From NCBI GenBank assembly GCA_902769255.1, contig CACXOM010000002.1, positions 124,001 to 188,000 on the forward strand: 64,000 nt of DNA, read 5' to 3'. Below the pieces are notes generated by a model. That model did no database searches and had not been told where the DNA came from. It saw nothing but the letters and a program-made list of their open reading frames with translations. A program made the position numbers and the translations under genes. Within the stretch, counting starts at the first letter, position 1. Every line of letters begins with the position of its first letter. Below are positions 17,901 to 25,329 of the stretch, piece after piece. Origin of the DNA: Oscillospiraceae bacterium (lineage in GTDB: Bacteria; Bacillota; Clostridia; Oscillospirales; Acutalibacteraceae).

Positions 17901-18755
17901 CTAATGTTTGTCAATATCTCTGTGATTTACCGTTGAAATATAGCCTTTTTCAATCAAATGCTCGTGAATTGCCTGCGCAAAAGTTACGCTTCTGTGCTTT
18001 CCACCGGTGCAACCGAATGCGATAACAAGCGAACTTTTACCCTCTTTTAAATAAAGCGGAATAAGAAAATCAATTAAATCTTTAATCTTTTCAAGCAGTT
18101 CTATAGCTGTTGTTTTGCTTAAAACATAGTCTTTTACGGGCTCATCAAGTCCTGTTTTATGTCTAAGTCCATCAACATAAAACGGGTTTGGCAAACATCT
18201 CACATCGAACATTAAATCAGCCTCGTTTGCTGGGCCGTATTTAAAGCCGTAAGACATACAAATCGCTTTCATTGTTTCAACAGGATTTTCTTCAAAAATT
18301 GAAACAATTCGCTGTTTTAACTGCGAAGTTGAAAGCCTTGAAGTATCAATAATATAATCCGCTTTTTCACGAATATTATTTAACAAATTCTTTTCGCTTT
18401 CAATTGCTTTTTCAACCGAACCGCTTTCATCGATTAAGGGGTGTTTTCTTCTTGTTTCTTTAAATCTGTTTACTAAAACTTCGGTTGTAGCATCGAGAAA
18501 CAAAATTTTGTAACTAAAGTTTTTTTCGTCTAAATCGTCTAAAACAGCTGAAAAATCTTCAAAAAAGTTAATTCCGCGAGAGTCTGTAACAACAGCAACT
18601 TTGTGCAAATCGTCGTTTGTTTCGCAAAGTTCTGCAAATTTTTTAATAAGGGCAGGGGGAATGTTGTCAACGCAATAAAAGCCTATATCTTCAAAATCGG
18701 AAATGGCTCTTGATTTTCCTGCGCCTGAAACGCCTGTTACTATAATAAATTCCAT
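17901..18755 (-). CDS. rapZ: RNase adapter / nucleotide-binding protein RapZ (YvcJ)
   Basis: P-loop nucleotide-binding protein (RapZ/YvcJ). In E. coli the homologue controls GlmS expression through small RNAs. The 284 residues show Walker A VTGVSGAGKSR at the N terminus, VVTDSRG, DVRCLPNPFYV, and the C-terminal IAFGCTGGKHRSV motif. The ATG shares its first base with the last base of the murB stop. A glmS gene lies 6.6 kb away at 25330, but a functional link here is only speculation. Confidence 0.96.
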   Translation of the reverse strand: MEFIIVTGVSGAGKSRAISDFEDIGFYCVDNIPPALIKKFAELCETNDDLHKVAVVTDSRGINFFEDFSAVLDDLDEKNFSYKILFLDATTEVLVNRFKETRRKHPLIDESGSVEKAIESEKNLLNNIREKADYIIDTSRLSTSQLKQRIVSIFEENPVETMKAICMSYGFKYGPANEADLMFDVRCLPNPFYVDGLRHKTGLDEPVKDYVLSKTTAIELLEKIKDLIDFLIPLYLKEGKSSLVIAFGCTGGKHRSVTFAQAIHEHLIEKGYISTVNHRDIDKH

Positions 18756-19663
18756 TATTCAACAACCCTAACTTCTAATTCAAGTTCAATTCCTGAATTA
18801 TCTAATACTTTTTGTTTAATAATTTCTACTAATTTCAAAACATCACTACAAGAGGCGTTGCCTTTATTTATAACAAAGCCTGAATGTTTTTGGCTAACTT
18901 CGGCATCGCCTACAGCAGTACCTTTAAGCCCTGCTTCATCAATTAAAGCAGCTGCATAACCGCCTGCAGGGCGTTTAAATGTGCTTCCTGCACTCGGATA
19001 TTCGAGCGGTTGTTTATCTTTTCTTCTGCCGATTAAATCGGTCATTTTGGCTTTTATTTCAGTCTTATCACCTAAAACGCCGACAAAAACTACCGAACAA
19101 ATAGTAAATTTATTTGTTTCATAAGCACTGTGTCGGTATGAAAAATCAATCTCTTCGCCAATAAATGAGCCGAAATTGCCGTTGTTATCAATATGTTTTA
19201 CTTCAATTGCAACATCTGAAATTTCACCGCCGTAAGCGCCTGCATTCGTTATAATTGCACCGCCTACTGTGCCGGGAATGCCGTAAAGACACTCAAACCC
19301 GCTTAAAGAATTTTCAAGTGCATAGTTGCAAACAGCGCTTAAAGTAACGCCAGCATCACATTCAAAAGAAGTATCGCTCAATTTTCTAATACCGTTCATT
19401 TTTTCGGTTGTTGAGATTACAACACCGTCAAATCCGTTATCAGAAAATAAAACATTTGTGCCGTTGCCTAAAAGATAGTATTTTAGTTCAAATTCTTTAC
19501 ATTTGTCAATAATTTCTTTTAGTTGTTCTTCAGTTTTGGGAGATACAAACAGGGGAGTAGTACCGCCGATTTTAAAACTCGTATGATTTTTTAAAGATTC
19601 ATTTTCTTTAAATGAATAATTATTATTTTTAAGAAAATCTATTAAAATTTCAAATTTATTCAA
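18755..19663 (-). CDS. murB: UDP-N-acetylenolpyruvoylglucosamine reductase MurB
   Basis: FAD enzyme that reduces UDP-GlcNAc-enolpyruvate to UDP-MurNAc, the second committed step of peptidoglycan synthesis. The 302 residues carry the FAD motifs HTSFKIGG and LGNGTNVLFSDNGF, then IPGTVGGAIITNAGAYGGEI, YRHSAYE, and the catalytic Ser in PSAGSTFKRP, ending near HSGFVINKGNAS and a C-terminal Glu. The start is TTG behind GGTGAT. It sits between the sugar kinase and rapZ. Confidence 0.96.
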   Translation of the reverse strand: MNKFEILIDFLKNNNYSFKENESLKNHTSFKIGGTTPLFVSPKTEEQLKEIIDKCKEFELKYYLLGNGTNVLFSDNGFDGVVISTTEKMNGIRKLSDTSFECDAGVTLSAVCNYALENSLSGFECLYGIPGTVGGAIITNAGAYGGEISDVAIEVKHIDNNGNFGSFIGEEIDFSYRHSAYETNKFTICSVVFVGVLGDKTEIKAKMTDLIGRRKDKQPLEYPSAGSTFKRPAGGYAAALIDEAGLKGTAVGDAEVSQKHSGFVINKGNASCSDVLKLVEIIKQKVLDNSGIELELEVRVVE

Positions 19664-19679
19664 ATTATATCACCAAAAA

Positions 19680-20627
19680 TTATTTTAAGCCTAAAAATGC
19701 TGCGCCGATTATGCCTGCATCGTTGCCGAGCTGCGCAATTTTAATTGCGGTTTTTTTCTTTGCTGTTTTGCCAAATCTGTATTTATCAACATATTTTTCA
19801 ATTGGAATGCGAAGATTATCTTTTTCTTTACTGATTCCGCCACCGATACAAACAAATTCGGGTTGGAATGTATTAATAATATCAACAATACCGCAAGCGA
19901 TATATTCAATATATTGGTCGCAAACTTTTTTAGCGGTTTCGTCACCAGCACGCATTCCGTCAAATGCGGTTTTACCGTTAACTTTATCAAGTGAGCCGGC
20001 AATTTCCCACATTTTTGAATTCTTATCTTGCTCCATAGCGGCTTTAGTTTGGCGAATTAAAGCGGTAGCTGAAGCGTATGCTTCAAAACAACCTTTTCTT
20101 CCGCAAGTACAAGGTTCACCGTTCATAATGAGCGTTGTGTGACCAAGTTCTGCGCCAAATGAGTTCCAGCCAGAGAAAATTTTGCCGTCAATAATTATTC
20201 CGCCACCAACGCCTGTGCCAAGTGTTACAGCGATAAAGTTTTTAGAGCCTTTGCCGGCGCCTGCTATGTATTCACCGTAAGCGGCAGCGTTAGCATCATT
20301 TTCAACAAAACATTTTTTGCCTGAATATTTTTCAACTAATTTTGCAAGAGGCACATTTTCAAAGCCCAAATTACCTGCAAATTCAATTACGCCTTCTTCA
20401 GCGTTTACCGCACCCGGTGAGCCGATACCTACGCTGTTGATTTCATCTTTTGATACGCCTGCGTCTGCAATTGCTAAATCAATAGATTTTGCAATGTCTT
20501 TTGCTATTTCTTCAGCAGGGCGAGGGCAATTTGTAGGCACACCGCCTTTGCCTATAATTTCGTAATTTTCGTTAATTACTGCGGTTGCAATATTAGTTCC
20601 GCCTAAATCAACACCAATGTAATACAT
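19680..20627 (-). CDS. ROK family sugar kinase, probable glucokinase
   Basis: ROK-family kinase, likely phosphorylating glucose with ATP. The 315 residues begin with the ATP-binding GVDLGGTNIATAVI. They hold VENDANAAAYGEY, TLGTGVGGGIIIDGKI, the zinc motif CTCGRKGCFEAYAS with the catalytic-region GHTTL, and the phosphate loop CIGGGISKEKD. The neighbours are hprK and murB. A glucokinase next to HPr kinase fits a sugar-responsive cluster, but other hexoses such as N-acetylmannosamine cannot be ruled out. Confidence 0.85.
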   Translation of the reverse strand: MYYIGVDLGGTNIATAVINENYEIIGKGGVPTNCPRPAEEIAKDIAKSIDLAIADAGVSKDEINSVGIGSPGAVNAEEGVIEFAGNLGFENVPLAKLVEKYSGKKCFVENDANAAAYGEYIAGAGKGSKNFIAVTLGTGVGGGIIIDGKIFSGWNSFGAELGHTTLIMNGEPCTCGRKGCFEAYASATALIRQTKAAMEQDKNSKMWEIAGSLDKVNGKTAFDGMRAGDETAKKVCDQYIEYIACGIVDIINTFQPEFVCIGGGISKEKDNLRIPIEKYVDKYRFGKTAKKKTAIKIAQLGNDAGIIGAAFLGLK

Positions 20628-20644
20628 AATAATTCAATCCTTTC

Positions 20645-21616
20645 TTATTTAAAAGCGTCCCATTCATCTTGAGTGGTCTGGTCTATTTCTTCATCAGCGC
20701 TCATTCCGAGTTTGTGCAAAAGTTCTTGAGCAGCGTTATAACCCATCTTTTTCTGACGGTTATTCATTGCGGCAACCTCAATAATAATTGCCAAGTTTCT
20801 ACCCGGTTTAATAGGAATTGTAGTTGAAGTAATATTAATTCCCAAAAGTTCGGTAGTTTCGTTGTCAAGCCCCATTCTGTCGTAAATTTTGCCGGGGTCC
20901 CATTGTTCAAGGTTAATAATCATATCAATTTTTTCGGTAAGCTTAACAGCACCCATACCGAAAATTCTTCTTACATTAATAATTCCTATTCCTCGAAGTT
21001 CAACAAAATGCCTTATGTTTTCGGGAGCGGTTCCAACAAGTGTTTTTGAAGAAACACGTCTGATTTCAACTGCATCATCGGCAATTAGTCGGTGACCTCT
21101 TTTTACAAGTTCAATTGCGGTTTCACTTTTACCGACACCGCTTTCGCCCAAAATTAAAATACCTTCGCCGTAAACCTCAACCAAAACACCGTGTCTTGTA
21201 ATTCTCGGCGCTAATTGAAGGCTTAAATCCGCATTTAATTCCGCCATAAAAGCAGAAGTCATATAAGGAGTGCGGAATATCGGAATGTTAAAGAATTTTG
21301 CTTTTTGGATAAACAAATCTTCAACTTCAAGTCCTCTTGTAATTATAACGGCAATAGGGGAAAGACCGAAAAATTTTGTTAAAACTTCGTCTTTCTCTTT
21401 TTCGCCTAAAGTTTTCATAAAACTAATTTCCGAAAGACCGAAAATTTGAATTCTGTGAGAATCAAAATATTCAAAATAATTTGCAAGTTGCAATCCCGGT
21501 CGGTTAATTTCAGAGTCAGTTATAAAAATCTTACTGACATCGAGTTTATCATTAAGAGATTCGAGATTAAACTTGTCAATTATGCTTTGCAAAGAAACGC
21601 TTAAAGTTTCGCTCAT
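20645..21616 (-). CDS. hprK: HPr kinase/phosphorylase
   Basis: Bifunctional Ser46 kinase/phosphorylase of HPr that signals glycolytic flux to CcpA. The 323 residues have an N-terminal regulatory domain, the catalytic His in RITRHGV (about 142), Walker A GESGVGKS (about 157-164), and the HPrK signature ELRGIGIINVRRIFGMGAVK. It is the first gene of the run down to dnaE. The HPr or Crh gene is not in the window. Confidence 0.97.
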   Translation of the reverse strand: MSETLSVSLQSIIDKFNLESLNDKLDVSKIFITDSEINRPGLQLANYFEYFDSHRIQIFGLSEISFMKTLGEKEKDEVLTKFFGLSPIAVIITRGLEVEDLFIQKAKFFNIPIFRTPYMTSAFMAELNADLSLQLAPRITRHGVLVEVYGEGILILGESGVGKSETAIELVKRGHRLIADDAVEIRRVSSKTLVGTAPENIRHFVELRGIGIINVRRIFGMGAVKLTEKIDMIINLEQWDPGKIYDRMGLDNETTELLGINITSTTIPIKPGRNLAIIIEVAAMNNRQKKMGYNAAQELLHKLGMSADEEIDQTTQDEWDAFK

Positions 21617-21695
21617 TAAAACCCCACCTTAATATATATTTAATTATATTATACATTATAATTAAAAAATAATAAAGTGTTTTTTTAAAAATTTA

Positions 21696-21724
21696 TTGAA
21701 TTTTTGGCAAATTTAAAATATAAT
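21696..21724 (+). promoter_or_regulatory. Promoter of the flavin reductase gene
   Basis: TTGAAT (21696-21701) and TATAAT (21719-21724) are 17 bp apart, 20 bp before the start codon. Confidence 0.7.
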
Positions 21725-21744
21725 AAGTTTAGGAGATGATAATT

Positions 21745-22248
21745 ATGGCATTTAAAGAGATTAATATTAAAGATTTAAAAGAAAATTTTGTTAAATTAAT
21801 TGCTGACGAATGGACTTTGATTTGCGCAGGAAACAAAGAAAAATATAATATGATGACAGCAAGTTGGGGCGGTTTCGGCGAAATGTGGAATAAAGACGTT
21901 GCAACCGTTGTAATTCGTCCGCAACGATATACCAAAGAATTTATTGATAATGAGGATTATTTTACATTAACATTTTTTGGCGATAATAAAGATATTCATA
22001 AAATATGCGGTTCAAAATCGGGTAGAGAGGTTGACAAAACCAAAGAAACAGGTTTAACACCTTTATTTGCTGAAAAGGGTGTTTATTTTGAGCAGGCAAG
22101 AGTTGTTGTAATTTGTAAAAAAGTTTATTGCCAAAAACTTGAACCAGAATGTTTTGTTGATAAATCTTTTGTTGATAAATACTATCCTGATGAAGATTAT
22201 CACTATGTTTATGTAGGTGAAATTGAAAAAGTTTTAATAAAAGAATAG
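21745..22248 (+). CDS. Flavin reductase family protein
   Basis: FMN-binding split-barrel protein of the flavin reductase-like family, probably NAD(P)H:flavin reduction. The 167 residues include the substrate/FMN segment KYNMMTASWGGFGEMWNKDVATVVIRPQRYT and an FFGDNKDIHKICGSKSGREVDK stretch typical of the clostridial group. An AGGAG site at 21731-21735 gives good spacing to ATG 21745; an ATG at 21736 is too close. Monocistronic by context. The physiological partner is unknown. Confidence 0.82.
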   Translation: MAFKEINIKDLKENFVKLIADEWTLICAGNKEKYNMMTASWGGFGEMWNKDVATVVIRPQRYTKEFIDNEDYFTLTFFGDNKDIHKICGSKSGREVDKTKETGLTPLFAEKGVYFEQARVVVICKKVYCQKLEPECFVDKSFVDKYYPDEDYHYVYVGEIEKVLIKE

Positions 22249-22297
22249 TATTTTTATTTTTTGCATACCTTTTAATATGATTGAAAGGGTGTAGAAA

Positions 22298-23536
22298 ATG
22301 GTTAAAAAATTAATTATTTTTGCTTTTGTTTTTGCTTTTTCTTTGAATCTACTTGTTTTAGCAGATGAAAATAACAGCAAATATCAAGATGAAAATGTAA
22401 AAAATGTTGTTACTGAATATTATTCACCTGACCTTTACGATGATATTGTAAATACTTCGGCAAATGTTAGAAATAATATTGAAATTAATGCAAAATCTGC
22501 GGTTTTAATGGAAAAATCAACAGGTAAAATTATTTTTAAAAAGAATGAGAATGAAAGGGTATCACCGGCATCAATTACTAAAATTATGACAATGCTTTTG
22601 GTAATTGAAGCGATAGAAAGCAAAAAAATATCCTTTTATGATAAAGTGACCGCATCTGAACACGCCGCATCAATGGGCGGTTCTCAAATTTGGCTTAAAG
22701 TCGGGGAGAGAATGAGTGTTCACGACTTGCTAAAATCGGTTGCAGTAGGCTCTGCAAATGACGCATCTGTAGCATTAGCCGAAAAAGTCGCAGGCAGCGA
22801 AGAGGCTTTTGTTGCAAAAATGAACCAAAAAGCCAAAGAATTAGGTATGAAAAATACAAATTTTACCAATGCTTGCGGATTAGATGACGATAATTTATAC
22901 ACCAGCGCAAAAGATGTTGCAATTATGTCAAAAGCGTTGATTTCGCACGAATTAATCAAGCAATATACGACAATTTGGTTAGATACTGTGAGAAATGAAA
23001 CTGTGCAACTTGTAAATACCAATAAATTGGTAAGATTTTACAAAGGGGCGACAGGCTTAAAAACGGGGACTACCAATAGAGCAGGGTGTTGCTTAAGCGC
23101 AACCGCTAAAAGAGGCGGTATGGAACTGATTGCGGTTATAATGGGGGCCGAAAATTCAAAAGAAAGATTTTCGCAGGCCAAAAAATTACTTGACTTTGGT
23201 TTTGCAAATCTATTCATTTATAAGCCATCAAAATCAGTTAAAATTAAAAATAATTTAAGGTTAGCAAAGGGACAGAAAAACTCTGTTAAAATTAAATGTA
23301 ATAAAATAGAGAATGAATTACTTGATTTAAACAGAAAAGGTAACATTAGAGTAAATGTTAGTTATAAGAATAATTTGCAAGCGCCGATAATAAAAGGTGA
23401 AGTTTTAGGAAATGTTGCAGTAGAAGACGGCAACAAACCTTTTAGAACATATGATATTTACGCTGATGAAACTGTTGAAAAGGCAAATTTCAAATTTAAT
23501 TTGTTAAGATTGTTAAAGGGAACTATAATTTTGTAA
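22298..23536 (+). CDS. D-alanyl-D-alanine carboxypeptidase (DacF-like, PBP5 family)
   Basis: Trims the terminal D-Ala of peptidoglycan stem peptides, acting outside the membrane. The 412 residues start with a signal peptide (about 1-22, ends LVLADE). All penicillin-binding motifs are intact: SITK (about Ser92/Lys95), SAN (Ser152, Asn154) and KTG (about 255-257). A C-terminal PBP5-type beta domain follows from about 310. The class includes sporulation-specific DacF, which would suit this spore former, but the role (vegetative or sporulation) cannot be told. Confidence 0.93.
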   Translation: MVKKLIIFAFVFAFSLNLLVLADENNSKYQDENVKNVVTEYYSPDLYDDIVNTSANVRNNIEINAKSAVLMEKSTGKIIFKKNENERVSPASITKIMTMLLVIEAIESKKISFYDKVTASEHAASMGGSQIWLKVGERMSVHDLLKSVAVGSANDASVALAEKVAGSEEAFVAKMNQKAKELGMKNTNFTNACGLDDDNLYTSAKDVAIMSKALISHELIKQYTTIWLDTVRNETVQLVNTNKLVRFYKGATGLKTGTTNRAGCCLSATAKRGGMELIAVIMGAENSKERFSQAKKLLDFGFANLFIYKPSKSVKIKNNLRLAKGQKNSVKIKCNKIENELLDLNRKGNIRVNVSYKNNLQAPIIKGEVLGNVAVEDGNKPFRTYDIYADETVEKANFKFNLLRLLKGTIIL

Positions 23537-23555
23537 CTATTTAAAAAATATATCT

Positions 23556-23585
23556 AACTTCGTATAATCAATATTATACGAAGTT
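23556..23585. repeat. loxP/dif-like palindrome upstream of a tyrosine recombinase
   Basis: Two perfect 13-bp inverted arms, AACTTCGTATAAT (23556-23568) and its complement (23573-23585), flank a 4-bp centre CAAT. Read as a Xer site it has 11-bp arms ACTTCGTATAA and TTATACGAAGT around 6 bp. Read as a lox-type site it has the inner 11 bp of both phage P1 loxP arms (AACTTCGTATA) around exactly 8 bp. It lies 72 bp upstream of the recombinase start. A recombination target (dif or similar) or an autoregulatory operator are both possible. Confidence 0.75.
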
Positions 23586-23657
23586 CGGGGTAAGGAAATT
23601 TAAGGATATTAGTAAATATAGTGAAAATAATATAAAATAGAGGAATTTTAAAGAATT

Positions 23658-24638
23658 ATGACTTTTAGAGACTCACCGCCTATTATTAAAGATTATATTA
23701 ATTACATAAGAACTGTTAAAGGTAAATCTGATAAAACTGCTGACAATTATTTTAGAGATTTACATTTGTTCTTTCGTTTTATAAAATTTCATAAAGGTTT
23801 AACTGACGGCACAAAAACTATTGAAGAAATTGATATTTCTGATATTGATGCAAAACTTCTAAAATCTATTACTTTTGATGATGTAAACGAATTTATTTTT
23901 TATTTACATTCAGACCGTAACAACAACGAAAAATCACGTGCAAGAAGGATTTCTGCCCTGCGGTCGTTTTTTAGATTTTACACTATAAATAAACCAATTA
24001 TTTCCATTAATCCTGTTGAGGAACTTGAATCACCAAAAATTAGGAAAAGTTTACCAAAATATCTTACTTTAGAAGAAAGCATTAAATTGTTAAATGCTGT
24101 TGACGGTCAGTTTAAAGAGCGTAATTTTGCTATAATTACCTTGTTTTTAAACTGTGGTTTACGTTTATCGGAACTTTGTTCAATAAATATTAACGATTTA
24201 AACTTTGAAGAGCGTATTTTTAAAGTCAGAGGTAAAGGAAATAAAGAGCGAATAGTTTATTTAAATGACGCTTGCGTTAGCGCTTTACAAGACTATTTAA
24301 AGGTTAGATTCGCAATGACTTCTAAAGAAAAAGATGCTTTGTTTATAAGCCGAAACGACAAGCGAATTAATCCTCGTTCGGTTGAGTTAATGGTAAATAA
24401 CACGCTTAAAAAAGCCGGGCTTTCAGGTCAAGGTTACACCGTTCATAAACTTCGGCACACCGCTGCTACGCTTATGTATCAGCATGGAAATGTTGATATT
24501 AGAGTGTTGCAGCAGGTTTTGGGGCATGAAAATTTAGGTACAACCGAAATCTATACTCATTTATCAAGTTCACAACTGAAAAAAGCGTCGGAATCAAATC
24601 CGCTTGCTAATATTAAACAAAGCCGTACTGATGAATAA
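23658..24638 (+). CDS. Tyrosine recombinase, XerC/XerD type
   Basis: Site-specific tyrosine recombinase. The 326 residues have a SAM-like N-terminal core-binding domain (about 8-115). The catalytic set is complete: Arg169 (CGLRLSEL), Lys193 (RGKGNKER), His263-x-x-Arg266 (HKLRHTAATLM), His290 (LGHENLGTT) and nucleophile Tyr299 (IYTHLS). It is slightly longer than usual Xer (about 300), with an insert near 45-65. A TATAAA -10-like box is at 23631-23636; the ribosome site is weak. The adjacent palindrome makes this a candidate XerC, or a dedicated recombinase for that site. A second Xer gene lies at 36185-37072. Confidence 0.92.
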   Translation: MTFRDSPPIIKDYINYIRTVKGKSDKTADNYFRDLHLFFRFIKFHKGLTDGTKTIEEIDISDIDAKLLKSITFDDVNEFIFYLHSDRNNNEKSRARRISALRSFFRFYTINKPIISINPVEELESPKIRKSLPKYLTLEESIKLLNAVDGQFKERNFAIITLFLNCGLRLSELCSININDLNFEERIFKVRGKGNKERIVYLNDACVSALQDYLKVRFAMTSKEKDALFISRNDKRINPRSVELMVNNTLKKAGLSGQGYTVHKLRHTAATLMYQHGNVDIRVLQQVLGHENLGTTEIYTHLSSSQLKKASESNPLANIKQSRTDE

Positions 24639-24656
24639 TCAAATACGGCTTTTTAT
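24619..24656 (+). terminator. Terminator overlapping the recombinase 3' end
   Basis: AAAGCCGTA (24619-24627) pairs with TACGGCTTT (24644-24652) around a 16-nt loop, followed by TTTATTTAT. The stop codon lies inside the loop. It could also serve the converging spoVT. Confidence 0.7.
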
Positions 24657-25196
24657 TTATTGTTCCATCTGCTTGCCTAAAAAATCGGCTGCTACTATAC
24701 AAATTTTTTCGTCTGAATCGGTAACAGTTTTCTTGTTTTCGCTTTCTAAAACGCAAACAGCACCTAAGACATCACCACTTGAAATTATTGGAATAAAAAT
24801 CAGCGATTCTTTTTCAACACCCTCTAATGCAAACAATTCATCTTTGTTTTTGTTTGCATTATATTTTTCGCGGTTTTCTAACAATTCTTCTGCTTGAGGG
24901 GTAATTCTTCTCTCTAACACTTCCCTCTTTGAGATTCCCGAAGCGGCAATGCAATGGTCTCTGTCGAAAATTAGTGTTGTTAATCCTGTAGCTTTTGTTA
25001 TACTTTCGGAAATTTGATTGGCAAAATCTGCTAATTCACCAATTGGCGAATATTTTTTAAAAATAACTTCGCCACTGTTATCAGTATAAATTTCGAGCGG
25101 GTCTCCTTCCCTAATTCGCATTGTTCTTCTTATTTCTTTGGGTATTACTACCCTGCCCAAATCGTCTATTCTTCTTACTATTCCTGTTGCTTTCAT
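24657..25196 (-). CDS. spoVT: Stage V sporulation protein T (AbrB + GAF)
   Basis: Transcription regulator of forespore and germination genes. The 179 residues hold an N-terminal SpoVT/AbrB swapped-hairpin domain (about 1-50: ATGIVRRIDDLGRVVIPKEIRR) and a C-terminal GAF-like domain (about 55-179). An AAAGGAG site precedes the ATG. Its presence is direct evidence for a sporulation programme. It diverges from glmS and converges on the recombinase. Confidence 0.95.
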   Translation of the reverse strand: MKATGIVRRIDDLGRVVIPKEIRRTMRIREGDPLEIYTDNSGEVIFKKYSPIGELADFANQISESITKATGLTTLIFDRDHCIAASGISKREVLERRITPQAEELLENREKYNANKNKDELFALEGVEKESLIFIPIISSGDVLGAVCVLESENKKTVTDSDEKICIVAADFLGKQMEQ

Positions 25197-25268
25197 ATAT
25201 AAAAAATCTCCTTTTTGCTTTTTTCAAAATTATTATATGAAAAATCGGGGTTTATATTCAAATTTTTC

Positions 25269-25297
25269 TTGTTTTATAGTTCAAATAGTGTTATAAT
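25269..25297 (+). promoter_or_regulatory. Promoter of glmS
   Basis: TTGTTT (25269-25274) and TATAAT (25292-25297), 17-bp spacing. The leader to the start codon is only about 27 nt, so there is no room for a glmS ribozyme. Confidence 0.75.
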
Positions 25298-25329
25298 AAT
25301 TGTAAATATGTTAATGAGGTGATATGAAT

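Noticed and set aside
23556-23585. A literal phage P1 loxP site or cloning remnant
   Set aside because: The 8-bp spacer and outer arm bases differ from loxP, and there is no phage or vector sequence around it; the resemblance is more likely through the Xer/dif family.
25225-25262. A sigma-G-like promoter for spoVT (TGAATA ... CATATAATA on the minus strand)
   Set aside because: The spacing (15 bp) and -10 sequence do not fit the sigma-G consensus well enough to list it.
25298-25329. A glmS ribozyme
   Set aside because: Only about 30 nt separate the promoter and the start codon; the ribozyme needs well over 100 nt.
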